From: Arabidopsis thaliana
Lineage: Eukaryota > Streptophyta > Magnoliopsida > Brassicales > Brassicaceae
DNA length: 64,000 nt
Direction of reading: 5' to 3'
Assembly (NCBI RefSeq): GCF_000001735.4
Contig: NC_003070.9
Span: 1,302,001 to 1,366,000, forward strand
The first letter of the stretch is position 1; each line of letters starts with the position of its first letter. The position numbers were made by a program, and so were the translations under genes. Positions 37,808-48,303 of the stretch are shown here, piece after piece. A model generated the notes under the pieces. It searched no databases. It saw nothing but the letters and a program-made list of their open reading frames with translations, and was not told where the DNA came from.

Positions 37808-38375
37808 GTGACTCGGATCATTAGTTTGGACCACCTGGCGACATCAACAAGAGAAAAGTGTTCGGCTTTAGTCCGGTCTTGTTACGTACCGTCAAGGACT
37901 ACTTGTTCTGACGACATTATTAATATATCCAACACGACAGACGAAGATGGTCAACTTGGCTTCCGAGGAGGAGGAGGAAGACGGCGGCGACAACATCAAC
38001 CGCCTAAGAGACACGGCGGGAGAAGCTGCACTGCCGTCTCCAGCGAGCCTTGCCGTCTCAAAAGCAACCTCAAGATCAAGACGGAGGCCGAGAAAAGCTT
38101 TGAACAGAGGAAAGTAAGCTGGCCTGATATTGCTTATGGCAAAGATATTGCTCATGTTCAAGAGTTTGAGCTTAGGTAATCTATACACACAATACACTAA
38201 CTTTCTTAAAAAATATTTTGGTACCGATTATTAGGAACACCTTTAGTTAGTTACCGGTTTACCTTAGAAAGACATTAATCTGCGTTTGGGGGATTTTATT
38301 TGCAGCGCATCGGAGGACGGAGAACATGCAGAAAATTCTAGAAGAAAATACTGTGGTGTCTGTAAAATCCAGTGA
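37808..38375 (+). CDS. Small CFL1-like protein, start unresolved
   Basis: Two exons are clear: up to 38175 and 38306-38375 (stop TGA 38373-38375), joined through AG/GTAATC and TGCAG/C. From 37808 they encode 145 residues. The order is a Ser/Thr/Cys-rich start (ISLDHLATSTREKCSALVRS), a Gly/Arg/Gln patch, a conserved-looking block (KVSWPDIAYGKDIAHVQEFEL) and a CGVC pair near the C-terminus. The block resembles plant proteins related to CFL1, a regulator of cuticle development, but I place it only at family-like level. No Met occurs anywhere in this frame after a stop at 37793-37795, and position 37808 itself is GTG. Translation must begin in an upstream exon spliced at about 37796/37797, or at a non-AUG codon. 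A 26-codon ATG frame at 37700 lies in the same phase but is closed by two stops. The given start is therefore only the first usable position. Confidence 0.65.
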
Positions 38376-38890
38376 CACTATTACCTTGTTGTTTACGTGT
38401 TTTGTTTCTTAGCACTGTGTCTGAAATGTGTTGATTCTAGTAGAGAGTTTTTCGTAAATCCATATCGAGTAAAAACACTGAAGTTTAAGACACTTGAGAT
38501 ATTTGAACATAAGCGGAATCGAATCTTACGAGAATCGGAGTTTATAATCGAATTTTTATCATTTCAATACCAACAATTGCTGCTTATTTCAAGATGATGA
38601 TTGAGAAATATAGTAATAATAATCATCTCCAAGGATTAAAACAAAAAGACGAAGAAAGAATCATAATTAAGCAAATATAAAATAAAGTCACAACAACATT
38701 AACCCACATCATTCCTCAATTTCCCCCACTATATTTAATTGAATTTGTTTTTCCCTGGTTTATTAGTACATGAACCAGGAAAAAAGGTTCCATTTGTTTT
38801 TTTTTTTATCTGCTAGATTTTTCCTAATTTGAGTATTTTATGTTCTCAGAGACAGAGCAAGCTCTTTTCTTACTTGAGTTTTCTTTTTCT
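38376..38890. other. Convergent 3' region
   Basis: 515 bp between the stop codons of the CFL1-like gene (+) and the ankyrin gene (-). AT-rich, probably mostly 3' UTRs. No other feature is seen. Confidence 0.6.
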
Positions 38891-40965
38891 TCAGCTGTTC
38901 TGAGATGACTTGCCCTTCTTAGCTTTATTCTTCTCTTGGACCTTCTTTTTCTTCTCTTCAGCTGTGATCCAATTGTATCCTCTTGGAATTGCAAATGGGT
39001 CTTGATCGTTTTCGGCTTTACCGATATTAAACCCTCCAGAGCTCGAGCTTGTTGATGGACGTTGGCTTGGTGTTTTGATCCATTGAAACCATGAGGAGGA
39101 TGGGTTTGATGAGCTCTGTGTTTCTTCTCTAGGACTGTTCTTCACCGAAGAAGTTGGACTAGATGGCGGTGTAACAAACTCATCTTCGATAGCTTCTAGC
39201 TCTTCAAACTTTGTAAATGTGACGAGTACTCTAATTGTAGGAATTACGGGAATAGCAACCTGCAATCACAAATCCAAATGAAATGAGCAAAAAGCTGGAC
39301 AATTATGATGATTCTGATCATAGAAGGTTATAAACAGACCTTGACTGGGAATGTTCCCGAAGGTAGTTTCGTGGTCATAAGCTCTCTCAAGCGTCGGATT
39401 GCTTTGACTTTGTTTGCAAGGATATCGAGCAATGGAAGAAGTTCTTTTGTCTGTAATGGGAACCTCTCAGAAAGCCAAAGAACTGGTCTAAGCCCTTTCT
39501 TGTACTCATTCTCTTTGTTTCCTTCTTTTCGTTTGCTGCTTCCGCTGCCTTCTGATGTTGAAGCTTTTGATGAATCTCTTAGCCCCCTGTTTTCGTTCCT
39601 CACAACTGTCTCAACCGTTGAGTGTCTTCCCGGTTTTATCTGTCTTCCTCCACGAGATGGAGAATCATCGTCCCCAAGAAGATCACTTACTTTCTCATCA
39701 ACACAAAGCGAGTTTCTTGGAGGAACACTACTTCGTCTGTGCCCTTCCTCTCGTTTCCTCCAACCACTGAACCATCCTTTCTTCTCCTGTTTGCAATACC
39801 CGTTCCCATCCGTTACTGGAATTTCTCGATCCTCGAAAGAACAACTATTCTGCTTTTGAGAAATCCTAGAGCTCTCGCCGTTAGAAGATTCTTCCGGTGA
39901 GTCCAACTTGAGTGCTAACTCCAGCTGCCTCTTCTCGTCTTCCGTCAAGATATCTCCAAGATCCTCGCTTTCTGTGTCGTTTTCTTGATTAGTGTTTGAG
40001 AAAAGCTCCTCATCAGTCATTGCACCCGGTACTCTTCTTGATTTTATGCTAACAACTACATTGTGCATATCATACACTTTTGCTTTCCATTGCCCAACCA
40101 TTTCTGTCTTCTCTTGACGCCTCCATGTTAATTGCGGGAAGAGAACAGCCTGAGTAACATCGATCCCGGGTCTGAAAATGCTTGTTTTGGACATTGCAGC
40201 CACTTCTTGACGAACTTCTTCTTCTGATGCGGCAGCTCCAGCACCGTCTAGAGCATTCATGATCTCCTTATCCTTATGTGATATCATAAGAAGAGAACCG
40301 GAAGGAACTTTACCATCCTCTGACCCATCTCCAAGAAAAAGTATAGTCTGATCCGATCTTTGAATCCTGAAACCATCAAACCCAGCCAGTGTCATATCCG
40401 CTCTAAGATTCGCACCCCTCTTCCAAATCTTATAAGTATCCGAAGGCGCCACTCTAGAAATGAAAGGTATAACAGAACTCTCGAAATGGAAAGTGATCTC
40501 CATGTAGAAATCTCTCATTCTATGCATCGTAGCCACAAGCCGAGGCAGCCTCCTGCACCATTTAGCCCAAGCCAGAGGCTGATAATGCCTAACGATAATC
40601 ATAGCGATCCTCTCTTCTCTACCACAAATAGCTTCTTGTAGAGCGCTCCATCCATGCTCATTCTGCAAGCTCCAATCAGCACCAGCAGCCATAAGCATCT
40701 CCGCGGAGGTCTCATCACCGAGCTTTACAGCTAAATGAAGTGCCGTGTCTCGATTAACCACATCACGCCTGTCTATAACAGCTGCGATTGAATCCGCTTT
40801 TGTCTCTTCAGCTACAGAAGCTGCTTCGTTTTGAACCTCAGACGGGTCACGCATCTTCGGAAGAGCGGATAATAGTTTCTTGAGACCGGCATAATCCCTT
40901 GTGACAACAGCGTGATGAACAGGACTGTGACCATACTTGGTAACATCAATGGTGCTGCTTGCCAT
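38891..40965 (-). CDS. Ankyrin-repeat protein with GPCR-chaperone-like domain and UIM (ANKRD13-like)
   Basis: Two coding exons, 39340-40965 and 38891-39259, giving 664 residues. Ankyrin repeats occupy about 10-120 (SPVHHAVVTRDYAGLKKLL, RDTALHLAVKLGDETSAEML, GWSALQEAICGREERIAMI). They are followed by a region typical of ANKRD13-like proteins (GPCR-chaperone or DUF3424 domain; MRDFYMEITFHFESSVIPF, YKIWKRGANLRADMTLAGF). A UIM-like helix, TEDEKRQLELALKLDSPEE, lies near 345-365. The rest is Ser/Lys-rich linker with a further conserved segment (LWLSERFPLQTKELLPLLDIL, then VAIPVIPTIRVLVTFTKFEEL) and a Lys-rich C-terminus. Animal relatives bind ubiquitinated membrane cargo on endosomes. A similar role in plants is inference. 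Recalled as At1g04780. Confidence 0.93.
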
Positions 40966-43468
40966 ATCTCAGAAGTTGGATATAACAAACAAAAGCTTTA
41001 CAAAGACTCAATCTTTCACAAGGAGAAACACAACTCAAGTTCCATCATCTTAAAACCTAAAACCCTCTCAACTGGGAAACACAAAAGATTGCAAATTTCC
41101 TCCAATTCATAAAAACCTAATTGCAACTCTCCGATATATGATTAGAGTAAACAAATCTGAAAAATTGGAGATAAAACCCAAAACCCAAGCAAAATCCCCA
41201 AATGCCTAGAGTAAAGCCGACAACTTTGAACAGATATAAGACAGTACGAATCGAAATTCAATCACTAAAACACCCGAGAGCAGATCGAAATTCGAAACCC
41301 CAAACACAGAAATAATTTGCCAAAAAAGGAAATTTGTTTGTAAACCCAGATCAAGAAGGAGCAGACCAAGCACGAATGAAGCTAATCAGCTGAAGTAAGG
41401 AACTTTATGTTTAATCTCCGTAAAGAGAAATGATTCCAGCCTTTCCCCGAAAGCCAAAACCAAAAAGAAGCCTCGAGATTCGTTGCTTCCGAGGAATCAG
41501 ATCCGACCCCGATCGGGGAAAACCCACCGGACAGGATTTTGTAATCGTGGGAAGAAGAGATCTAAACAAAGAGAGATGATATGTGAAGTAAGAAGACTAG
41601 GAAGTTGAAAAGAAAGGAATAAGTTTTCAGAGGGAGAGGAACCGAAGATGGACACGGTTCCTTTTGGCTGTGTCCAATGGGGAAGGTTCAAAGTCCGGTC
41701 GAGAAGCTTACATGGATTCTGGGAATAACTATTTTAGATACGATAACCGTTAAAAAATATTACGACAATAAATAATTCATATAATTATTGTAGTAAATGA
41801 AATTATTAAATAGTCAGATTTGAAAATAAAAGTCACAGAAAAAAAATAGCATTATTTAAAACAAAACAAGTACTAGTAGTAATTAGTTTGGTGAATTGTT
41901 GTTTTATATACCCAACGAAGAGTAATGTTTTTTTTAAAAAAATTGAATGCAGAAAAAGCCAAAATGTAGGAAAAAAGAGAGAGGATATTTTCTCGAATAA
42001 ATCATTAAGAAACCGCCAAAATAATTGGTTTTGAGGCAATTGGTGACTTGATTATCCCAATAAATGATTATTGTACTATGTTTTTGTTTTCATAGTTTTG
42101 CTATTAAACAAATCCCTAACAAGTACGTTGTCCTATACTTATTTGTCAAAGTTACGTGATGAGAGCGTTCTATGTGACTATATTGATTTCGAAAAATTTT
42201 AGGTATTAAATTTAAAATAATTAGACTTAGAAAAGTATATTTATCGTTGAAATGGAAACAATGCCATGAATTTCAAGTTTCAACCTAATATTAAGTAATC
42301 ATATTGTTAACATCAGTTTGCATTTGTTTATTTTCAGCTGAAATTTTAAATATTTCTAGGAAACGTAATGCGTCGAAATAAGAACTATATTTAGTGTTAT
42401 TAAAAAGTGAATAGAAATTTAGAATTATTAAAAATTAGAAGAGTTTGACTTTTAAAATTTGGAAAACATAGCTATACTATATGTCATTTTTGTATCGTAG
42501 GAGCGGAAAAAAACGACTAAATTCATGATCGTTTTGTAATCATCTGCGACAACGATAAGTTTCAACTATTAAGTGTTCTTAATTCAAAATTCAAGACACT
42601 TTAAGGCCTTGATTTTTTTGTAGATCTAGAATGGTTTTGGTTTTTGATTTTTGAAAATCCATTTTTTAAATTAGTAAAGTTGGCAAAAAATAGAGGAACC
42701 ATTTGTAAAAAGAGCTAGTGAATAAATGCACGTTTTGGATTTTGCTATAATCAAAACTTTCACGAACTATTTGTCTTGTTGGTTTGGGTTTCTGATTCTG
42801 TCTAACTTCTCTGTTTAAACTTTGACTAAGCATTTGATTGCAGTTTTAAATTGTGAAAGCCAATTTAAATAAAAAGAGGCCCTGTTTTTAAAAGGCCCAT
42901 TATTATTGGATCTTAGCCCAATATAATTGTCTAAGCCAACATCATTAATATTGGACCCAGAACCCGACCCAGTAATCCCTTACCCGACCCGGAATAATCT
43001 GAGGTCCAATCGTTGCACCCGAGCAAGAGGAGATAGATTGTTCGATGCAGTTGCTTCTCATCGAACAACTAGGGTTTCGATTCCCACATTTGAATCAAAT
43101 TCAATCGGGTAATTTATTCTGTCCTTTCGTATTTGTATTTGTGATAGATTTCTCCTCTACGATAATTGTTTCTGGAGAGGAATATCTGTTCTCATTTTGG
43201 TGTATCTGAAATGCCCATGAATTTTCACTAGTCTGATCCTCAGTTTTAGATGATTATTAAGGCATGTCAATCTTTGTCGTTGTTGTTGTTGATTGCCACT
43301 TTTGTGATCTTAACCTTTGGGGAAATTGTGTTAAGTTATAATTTAGGGTTTATGTTTTCGAAAGTCTCAAAACACGAATTTAAATCTCTCTAATCAGAAA
43401 AATCTATTGCTAATATATAACATCATGTGTGCATTGCTTCAGTTTCTTTCTTGTTTAATTGTTTCAGG
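40966..43468. other. 5' regions of the ankyrin gene (-) and RING gene (+)
   Basis: About 41000-41690 looks like a 5' leader of the ankyrin gene, possibly with an intron, including a T/C-rich part when read on the minus strand. About 41700-42850 is AT-rich spacer. GGCCCA-type elements near 42893 precede the RING gene leader, whose non-coding first exon probably ends near 43108 at GGGTAA. An intron would then run to TTTCAG just before the ATG at 43469. No further coding gene is seen. Confidence 0.5.
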
Positions 43469-46143
43469 ATGGAGAATTCTGATATTGACATGGTAATCAT
43501 ACCTGATACTCCAGATAGATCGGTACACCATAGAGAGGTTAAGAGAAGGCCACATTCTCCAGTAGCACCATTAAGATATCAAAGAGAGGAATACCGTAAT
43601 CATCATCTTCACGGAAGAGCCAGACCAGTCCCTGAAATTGGGGACAACCGGGAAAGTTCTGATACACGAACTGAGAGTGGACATCGCCCTCGTGCTTCTG
43701 TAGGCAATGCTTTGTTTAGGAGAACTGTTGTTGAGAAGGATAAAGGGAAATCCATCTCCACTGATCCATGTGCGCCTCGTGTAGAGAAAAATCCGGTTTT
43801 AAATCTGAATCAGCGTAACGGACATGTTCATGTTGCTGCATCGAGATACCAACCATCTGAAGATATAAGAGAGTTGCGCACAAGTAATGGTTGTTCTCCT
43901 TTACGAGGTGATCATAACTCCTTTGTGCTGCCGGGGAACAGTAATAAAGGTAAAGAAAAAGCAGATTCTGGCTCTGTTCCTCATAGAGAAACAATTGACC
44001 TTTCTAGTGGCAAACCACAGAACAGAGGCACTAAAAGATTGGTGAGACATGGCTGCATTTCTCCACATGAAATAGCAGCTAGAGCTAGACAAGCTGCTGA
44101 TACCAATTCCTATGACACACTTAGTGTTGAACAGGAACTAGCTTCTGAAACTGCATCTTCGATTGGCATAAGAGAGATTGTTCCTGAAAGTGATATTCAC
44201 GGAAGAGCTAGAGGCAAAAGACCTGAAATTTCTAGTAGCAGGTAATATTTTTTCCTTATCTTATATTAGATGTTTGAACAGATACCTAAAGGATGATCCC
44301 TTCTTCTTTTCTTTTTTTGTGCTATAAGAGTTTCTATTCTTTGTATTAATGCAAATAGGGTGGCGAGTAGAGATGGCTTGGAGGGGTGGGTTAGTACGCG
44401 TAACCGAAATTTAAATATGGAACATGAAATGAATCATAGGGATGAGAGTAACACACGCGGAATTTGTAGTTCTGTTACCAGACTTGATGTGCGTGAAACC
44501 GGTGTAGTTGAAAGAGAAAGTAGACAACAGCGACGGCGGAAAAATGGATTTACTACTTCAACGGCTTCAAATGAGCCAGAAGTTACTGTTAATAGATCTT
44601 CTGGGGAACCATCTAGTTCAAGGCCACCAAGAATCCAGAATCATCTAAGACACTGGCATGGCACACAAGTGTTGGAAATTGAAGATTCATCTCCTGAAGT
44701 AAGGGTCTTCCGGGGTCCCAGACGTGTTGAAAATGATGTATCTGATGTGAATATAAGACAAATAGAAGCAGATGAGATACTGGCCCGTGAATTACAAGAA
44801 CAGCTGTACCGAGAAGAGTCGTTGATCAGACACGAGCAGGTACATTTTCCAAGCTCCCTTTTGTTTGGATATCCTCTATATGTTCCATCCTTTTATCAAT
44901 CAAGGTTTCCAATGGTCTTATTTCTTCATATGTGGTAACAGATCGATGAAATCATAGCCAGGTCGATGGAACAAGAAGAGAATTCTCTCCGGGCTTCTTC
45001 TAGTCGTGCTTCTACTCGTATTACCCGAAGCTCTAATACCGTAAGTCATGGATAAGAAAATTTCCTGTGTTTGCGTCTTTTTTACCTGGTTCTTTCGATT
45101 TTCTGTGTTCAGATGCGAGACTAATCTTTATCAAACATGAAAGAGTTCTTTCGTAAACTTGCACTTAAAAAGAATCTGGCTTTAGGGATCATGTTAGTCT
45201 CATCCGTTGTTTTAATGCCAATGTATATTAATTACAGATCGCAGCAAATCCACGTGGGAGAAGTCGCCTGGAAGCACGACTGCAACAACATTCTTCAAGG
45301 AGGCGATTCAATCCTCCACAGGCTCGTGCTCCTGTTAGAGCACCAGCACGGGGTCGAGGTTATCGTTTAGGCGGTGCATCTGCTTCACTACGTACAGCTC
45401 TGAATTTCAGTTTTCCAATTGATATGGGCTTAGACTCGGTACTCTTTTTAACTCCGTTTATATCCTGAATGTTGCCTAATGTTGTTAAGTACCGTAGAAT
45501 CATCCTTACCCTTTTTAATGTAACAGAGAATGGATATTCTGGAGGAATTAGAGAATGCTATTGGACACTCCATTACCAGTAGTAATCTTCTTCATATGGA
45601 TCGTGACTTTACTGAGTATGGTATCTTATTGATAGAATTTCGTCATTATCTTACTATGATTCTTCAATATATGAAGCTTGATAGTTCAACCATTTCCGGT
45701 GCAGAGATGATTACGAATTGCTGCTAGCTCTTGATGAAAACAACCATCGACATGGCGGTGCTTCTGCTAATCGCATTAACAACTTGCCAGAGTCTACAGT
45801 TCAAGTAAGCTAAAGGTTCACTTGTAAAATTCAGCTTTTTCATATCGAAATTTTGTTACTAAAAGCTTCTATTTGATTGCTTATGTGTTAATTTGCAGAC
45901 TGATAATTTTCAAGAAACTTGTGTTATCTGTCTGGAAACTCCGAAGATTGGAGACACCATACGTCATCTTCCTTGTTTGCACAAATTCCACAAGGATGTA
46001 AGGATCTTTACTGATTCAAATGAAAACCCCTTATTAAGAACAGAGATTCGAAAAGTAACCATTGTTTATTTATTGTGCAGTGCATTGATCCATGGCTAGG
46101 ACGGAGTAAATCATGTCCGGTTTGCAAATCCTCAGTTACTTGA
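43469..46143 (+). CDS. RING-H2 finger protein, probable E3 ubiquitin ligase
   Basis: Eight coding exons: 43469-44241, 44359-44839, 44942-45040, 45238-45438, 45527-45615, 45705-45804, 45899-45997 and 46081-46143, giving 634 residues. The ATG follows directly after a TTTCAG acceptor, so the first exon is non-coding. Most of the protein is Arg/Ser/Glu-rich and predicted disordered, with a short helical stretch (ADEILARELQEQLYREESLIRHEQIDEIIARSMEQEE, positions quoted as two parts) that resembles a ubiquitin- or partner-binding helix. The C-terminal RING-H2 has all eight ligands: C589-V-I-C592, C607-L-H609, H612, C615 and C626-P-V-C629. RING-H2 proteins pass ubiquitin from an E2 to substrates; the substrate is unknown. 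Recalled as At1g04790. Confidence 0.93.
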
Positions 46144-46634
46144 CAAGGTTTTCAAATTCATCGGAGAATTTGAAAACTACCATTTTACCCTTCCAAACCG
46201 GTCGATCTCTGGAATCATTTTGCGGGTAAGTCAAACATTCTTGGCCATCAAATTTGAACTCATTAAACGGGGTTTTACTACCGTTTACGCGCGAGGGATG
46301 ATTATCTGTGTATCTCTGTGATTATTTTCTCGGGTTTAAATATATCTAGCTAAGAACTTTTTGTAGATTAAGAAAGTTGATACTACCACTTATTCACTTT
46401 AGTTTAAACATATACCTTTTAAAATCAATTTAAATGCACAAGGCTTTGTTTAATCGTTTTATTCACTTTACTTGCACGAAGAAGCAAGATACAATCATAT
46501 TCAAAGAGTAAAACAAACTAAAGAGAAACGACATACATTTCAGTTATTGTTACATATATAACGAATTAGTTTTCTTAAATGACATGCATTGGATTTTAGC
46601 TCCTCATCAATGCACATTACGGTTAAACAAATTC
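46144..46634. other. Convergent 3' region of the RING and glycine-rich genes
   Basis: 491 bp between convergent stop codons. Probably overlapping or closely abutting 3' UTRs. No additional features are seen. Confidence 0.6.
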
Positions 46635-47237
46635 TCAGTGACCTCCGCCGCCAATTCCTCCACCAATTTCTTTACCGGCTCCTCCGCCGATTCCTCCAAT
46701 GGCTCCACCGTCAACTCCTTTACCTGCTCCACCGTCAAATCCTTTTCCGACTCCTCCCTCAATTCCTTTTCCGATTCCTCCCTCAAATCCTTTGCCGACT
46801 CCTCCATCAAATCCTTTTCCGGCTCCACCGTCAACTCCTTTGCCAACTCCTCCATCAAATCCTTTCCCGGCTCCACCGTCAACTCCTTTACCGGCTCCAC
46901 CGTCAACTCCTTTTCCGAAGCCACCGTCAACTCCTTTACCGGCTCCACCTCCGAATCCTCCTCCACCAAATCCACCGCCTATTCCTCCACCAAAGCCTCC
47001 AACACTGCCTCCAATCCAACCGCCACCTGCTCCAAAGCCGCCTCCACCGCTGATACCACCACCACCACCTAAGTCGCCGAATTCTTTTTTAAAGCCCTTC
47101 TTGTGGAGGAGAGGATGAGGGTGAGGGTGAGGAAACAAGGGCTTCTCATCACCAAACTCTGCTTCTCCCATAGTAAAATCTGTGACCAAAGCAAACACCA
47201 AAACAAACACACGCACTTTACCGGCGATTAGACCCAT
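46635..47237 (-). CDS. Secreted glycine-rich protein with 8-residue repeats
   Basis: A single exon of 200 residues. The hydrophobic start (VRVFVLVFALVTDFTMGEAE) reads as a signal peptide. It is followed by a short charged segment with alternating His-Pro (FPHPHPHPLLHKK). The remainder is about half glycine. Residues 98-177 are ten tandem octamers of the form G-x-G-K-G-(V/F/I)-(D/E)-G, with x = A, V, F or I, encoded by 24-bp DNA repeats at 46707-46946. Signal-peptide glycine-rich proteins usually go to the cell wall or extracellular matrix, where they may be structural. A TATA element lies about 93 bp upstream of the ATG. The GC-rich repeat leaves several plus-strand frames open over 140-160 codons, which are shadows and not genes. 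Recalled as At1g04800. Confidence 0.93.
   Translation of the reverse strand: MGLIAGKVRVFVLVFALVTDFTMGEAEFGDEKPLFPHPHPHPLLHKKGFKKEFGDLGGGGGISGGGGFGAGGGWIGGSVGGFGGGIGGGFGGGGFGGGAGKGVDGGFGKGVDGGAGKGVDGGAGKGFDGGVGKGVDGGAGKGFDGGVGKGFEGGIGKGIEGGVGKGFDGGAGKGVDGGAIGGIGGGAGKEIGGGIGGGGH
46707..46946. repeat. 24-bp coding tandem repeat, ten copies
   Basis: Ten in-frame 24-bp units inside the glycine-rich gene, each encoding one octapeptide. Units differ mainly at the hydrophobic position and D/E position. The copy number is a good candidate for length polymorphism. Confidence 0.93.
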
Positions 47238-47328
47238 TGTTAGTGGAAACTTAAAATGTTTGTAGTTAAAATATTAGAAGCTATTGGAAGAGGATGTTTT
47301 GATACGAAATTGCTTCTTGCATGAGCAG

Positions 47329-47339
47329 TATATATATAG
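47329..47339 (-). promoter_or_regulatory. TATA box of the glycine-rich protein gene
   Basis: The minus strand reads CTATATATATA about 93 bp upstream of the start ATG at 47237, a good fit for a plant TATA box given a short leader. Confidence 0.6.
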
Positions 47340-47964
47340 ACTTAGAGAGAGATCGTGATAGCATAAGCACTTTTCGTCAATGTGCATGGATTCAACCTGT
47401 ACAACAACTAGGATATAATTGCTGTTGAGTAAAAACAGTTAAAGATGTTTCACCGGTCACTGGACAAGTTTTATGTTTCATTGTCTGCCCAACTGCCATA
47501 TTGATCTCATCCAACACAAAGAGAAAAATATGATGCAAATATAGTTGAAAAATTGAAGAACATATGACACCAATTATTATATACAGTTCCTTGAATTATA
47601 TTAATCATACATTCATATCAATTATATTAAAATTTAATTTGAAGGTTGTCCAGGTTTCAGAGGGCAATAACTAAAAATGAAAATGTTTCTGCATGTCTAT
47701 TCATAATTTCATATTAAGTGAAAACTCGTATGGTCTAAGAGAAAATATTTACTAGAAAATAATTCTGACTTGATAAAAGATGTAGTCGCTTTATAGGTTG
47801 GAGGACAGGCCATGTCAATCTATGGAATATTGAACTATCTATATAAACCCTAAAATGTGATTTCATTTATTTGTGAGCTTTAGCTTTTTAGGTGTCATCA
47901 ATCAATGATGTAAACTAGAAACTCATATGCTATACTTCCAAACAAACCAATAAAGTTTTTATTA

Positions 47965-48014
47965 TGGGCCGCTAGATTGGTCCATTAACACTATAAGATA
48001 TATAGTCTGGCCCA
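47965..48014. promoter_or_regulatory. TGGGCC/GGCCCA elements upstream of RPN2b
   Basis: TGGGCC at 47965-47970 and its reverse complement GGCCCA at 48009-48014 lie about 290-340 bp before the RPN2b ATG. Elements with a TGGGC core are known in promoters of plant proteasome genes that respond to proteotoxic stress. Activity here is inferred. Confidence 0.5.
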
Positions 48015-48303
48015 TCATTAGACCCAATTTTGTATTCCGACTTTATGATTTTGTTTGGATCCATCATATATATTTGGGGTGAAAGTGTAATCTTATTAAA
48101 CATTTAGGGGTATTGGTAAAAATTACTTGACTTGTTGGGTAAGTATCTTAATATTCGATAAGTCTAGAATTTCGATTTTGATTAGACTTGTGAAAAAGTG
48201 AACTCAGAAATTGTGCTCGCCCAAAGTAGTTCGGTTCTTGTGTTCCTCCGTCTGATCAACTCTTCTTCTCCACCTCTAGGTTTCTAATTTTCCGATTAGG
48301 ATA

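Larger units (their letters stand above)
47238..48303. other. Divergent promoter region of the glycine-rich gene (-) and RPN2b (+)
   Basis: About 1.07 kb holding both promoters. The left end has the TATA box of the glycine-rich gene. The right end has TGGGCC-type elements (47965-47970 and 48009-48014). No open frame or RNA gene is recognised. Confidence 0.6.

Noticed and set aside
39305..40641. Plus-strand frames of up to 184 codons within the ankyrin gene.
   Set aside because: They lie antisense to a well-supported 664-residue coding sequence and have no independent signals.
46584..47118. Long plus-strand open frames rich in Pro or Ser overlapping the glycine-rich gene.
   Set aside because: They are the reverse-strand shadow of 24-bp repeats in the minus-strand gene, which has a signal peptide, a TATA box and a regular octapeptide pattern. 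The plus-strand products are low-complexity and start within the repeat edges.
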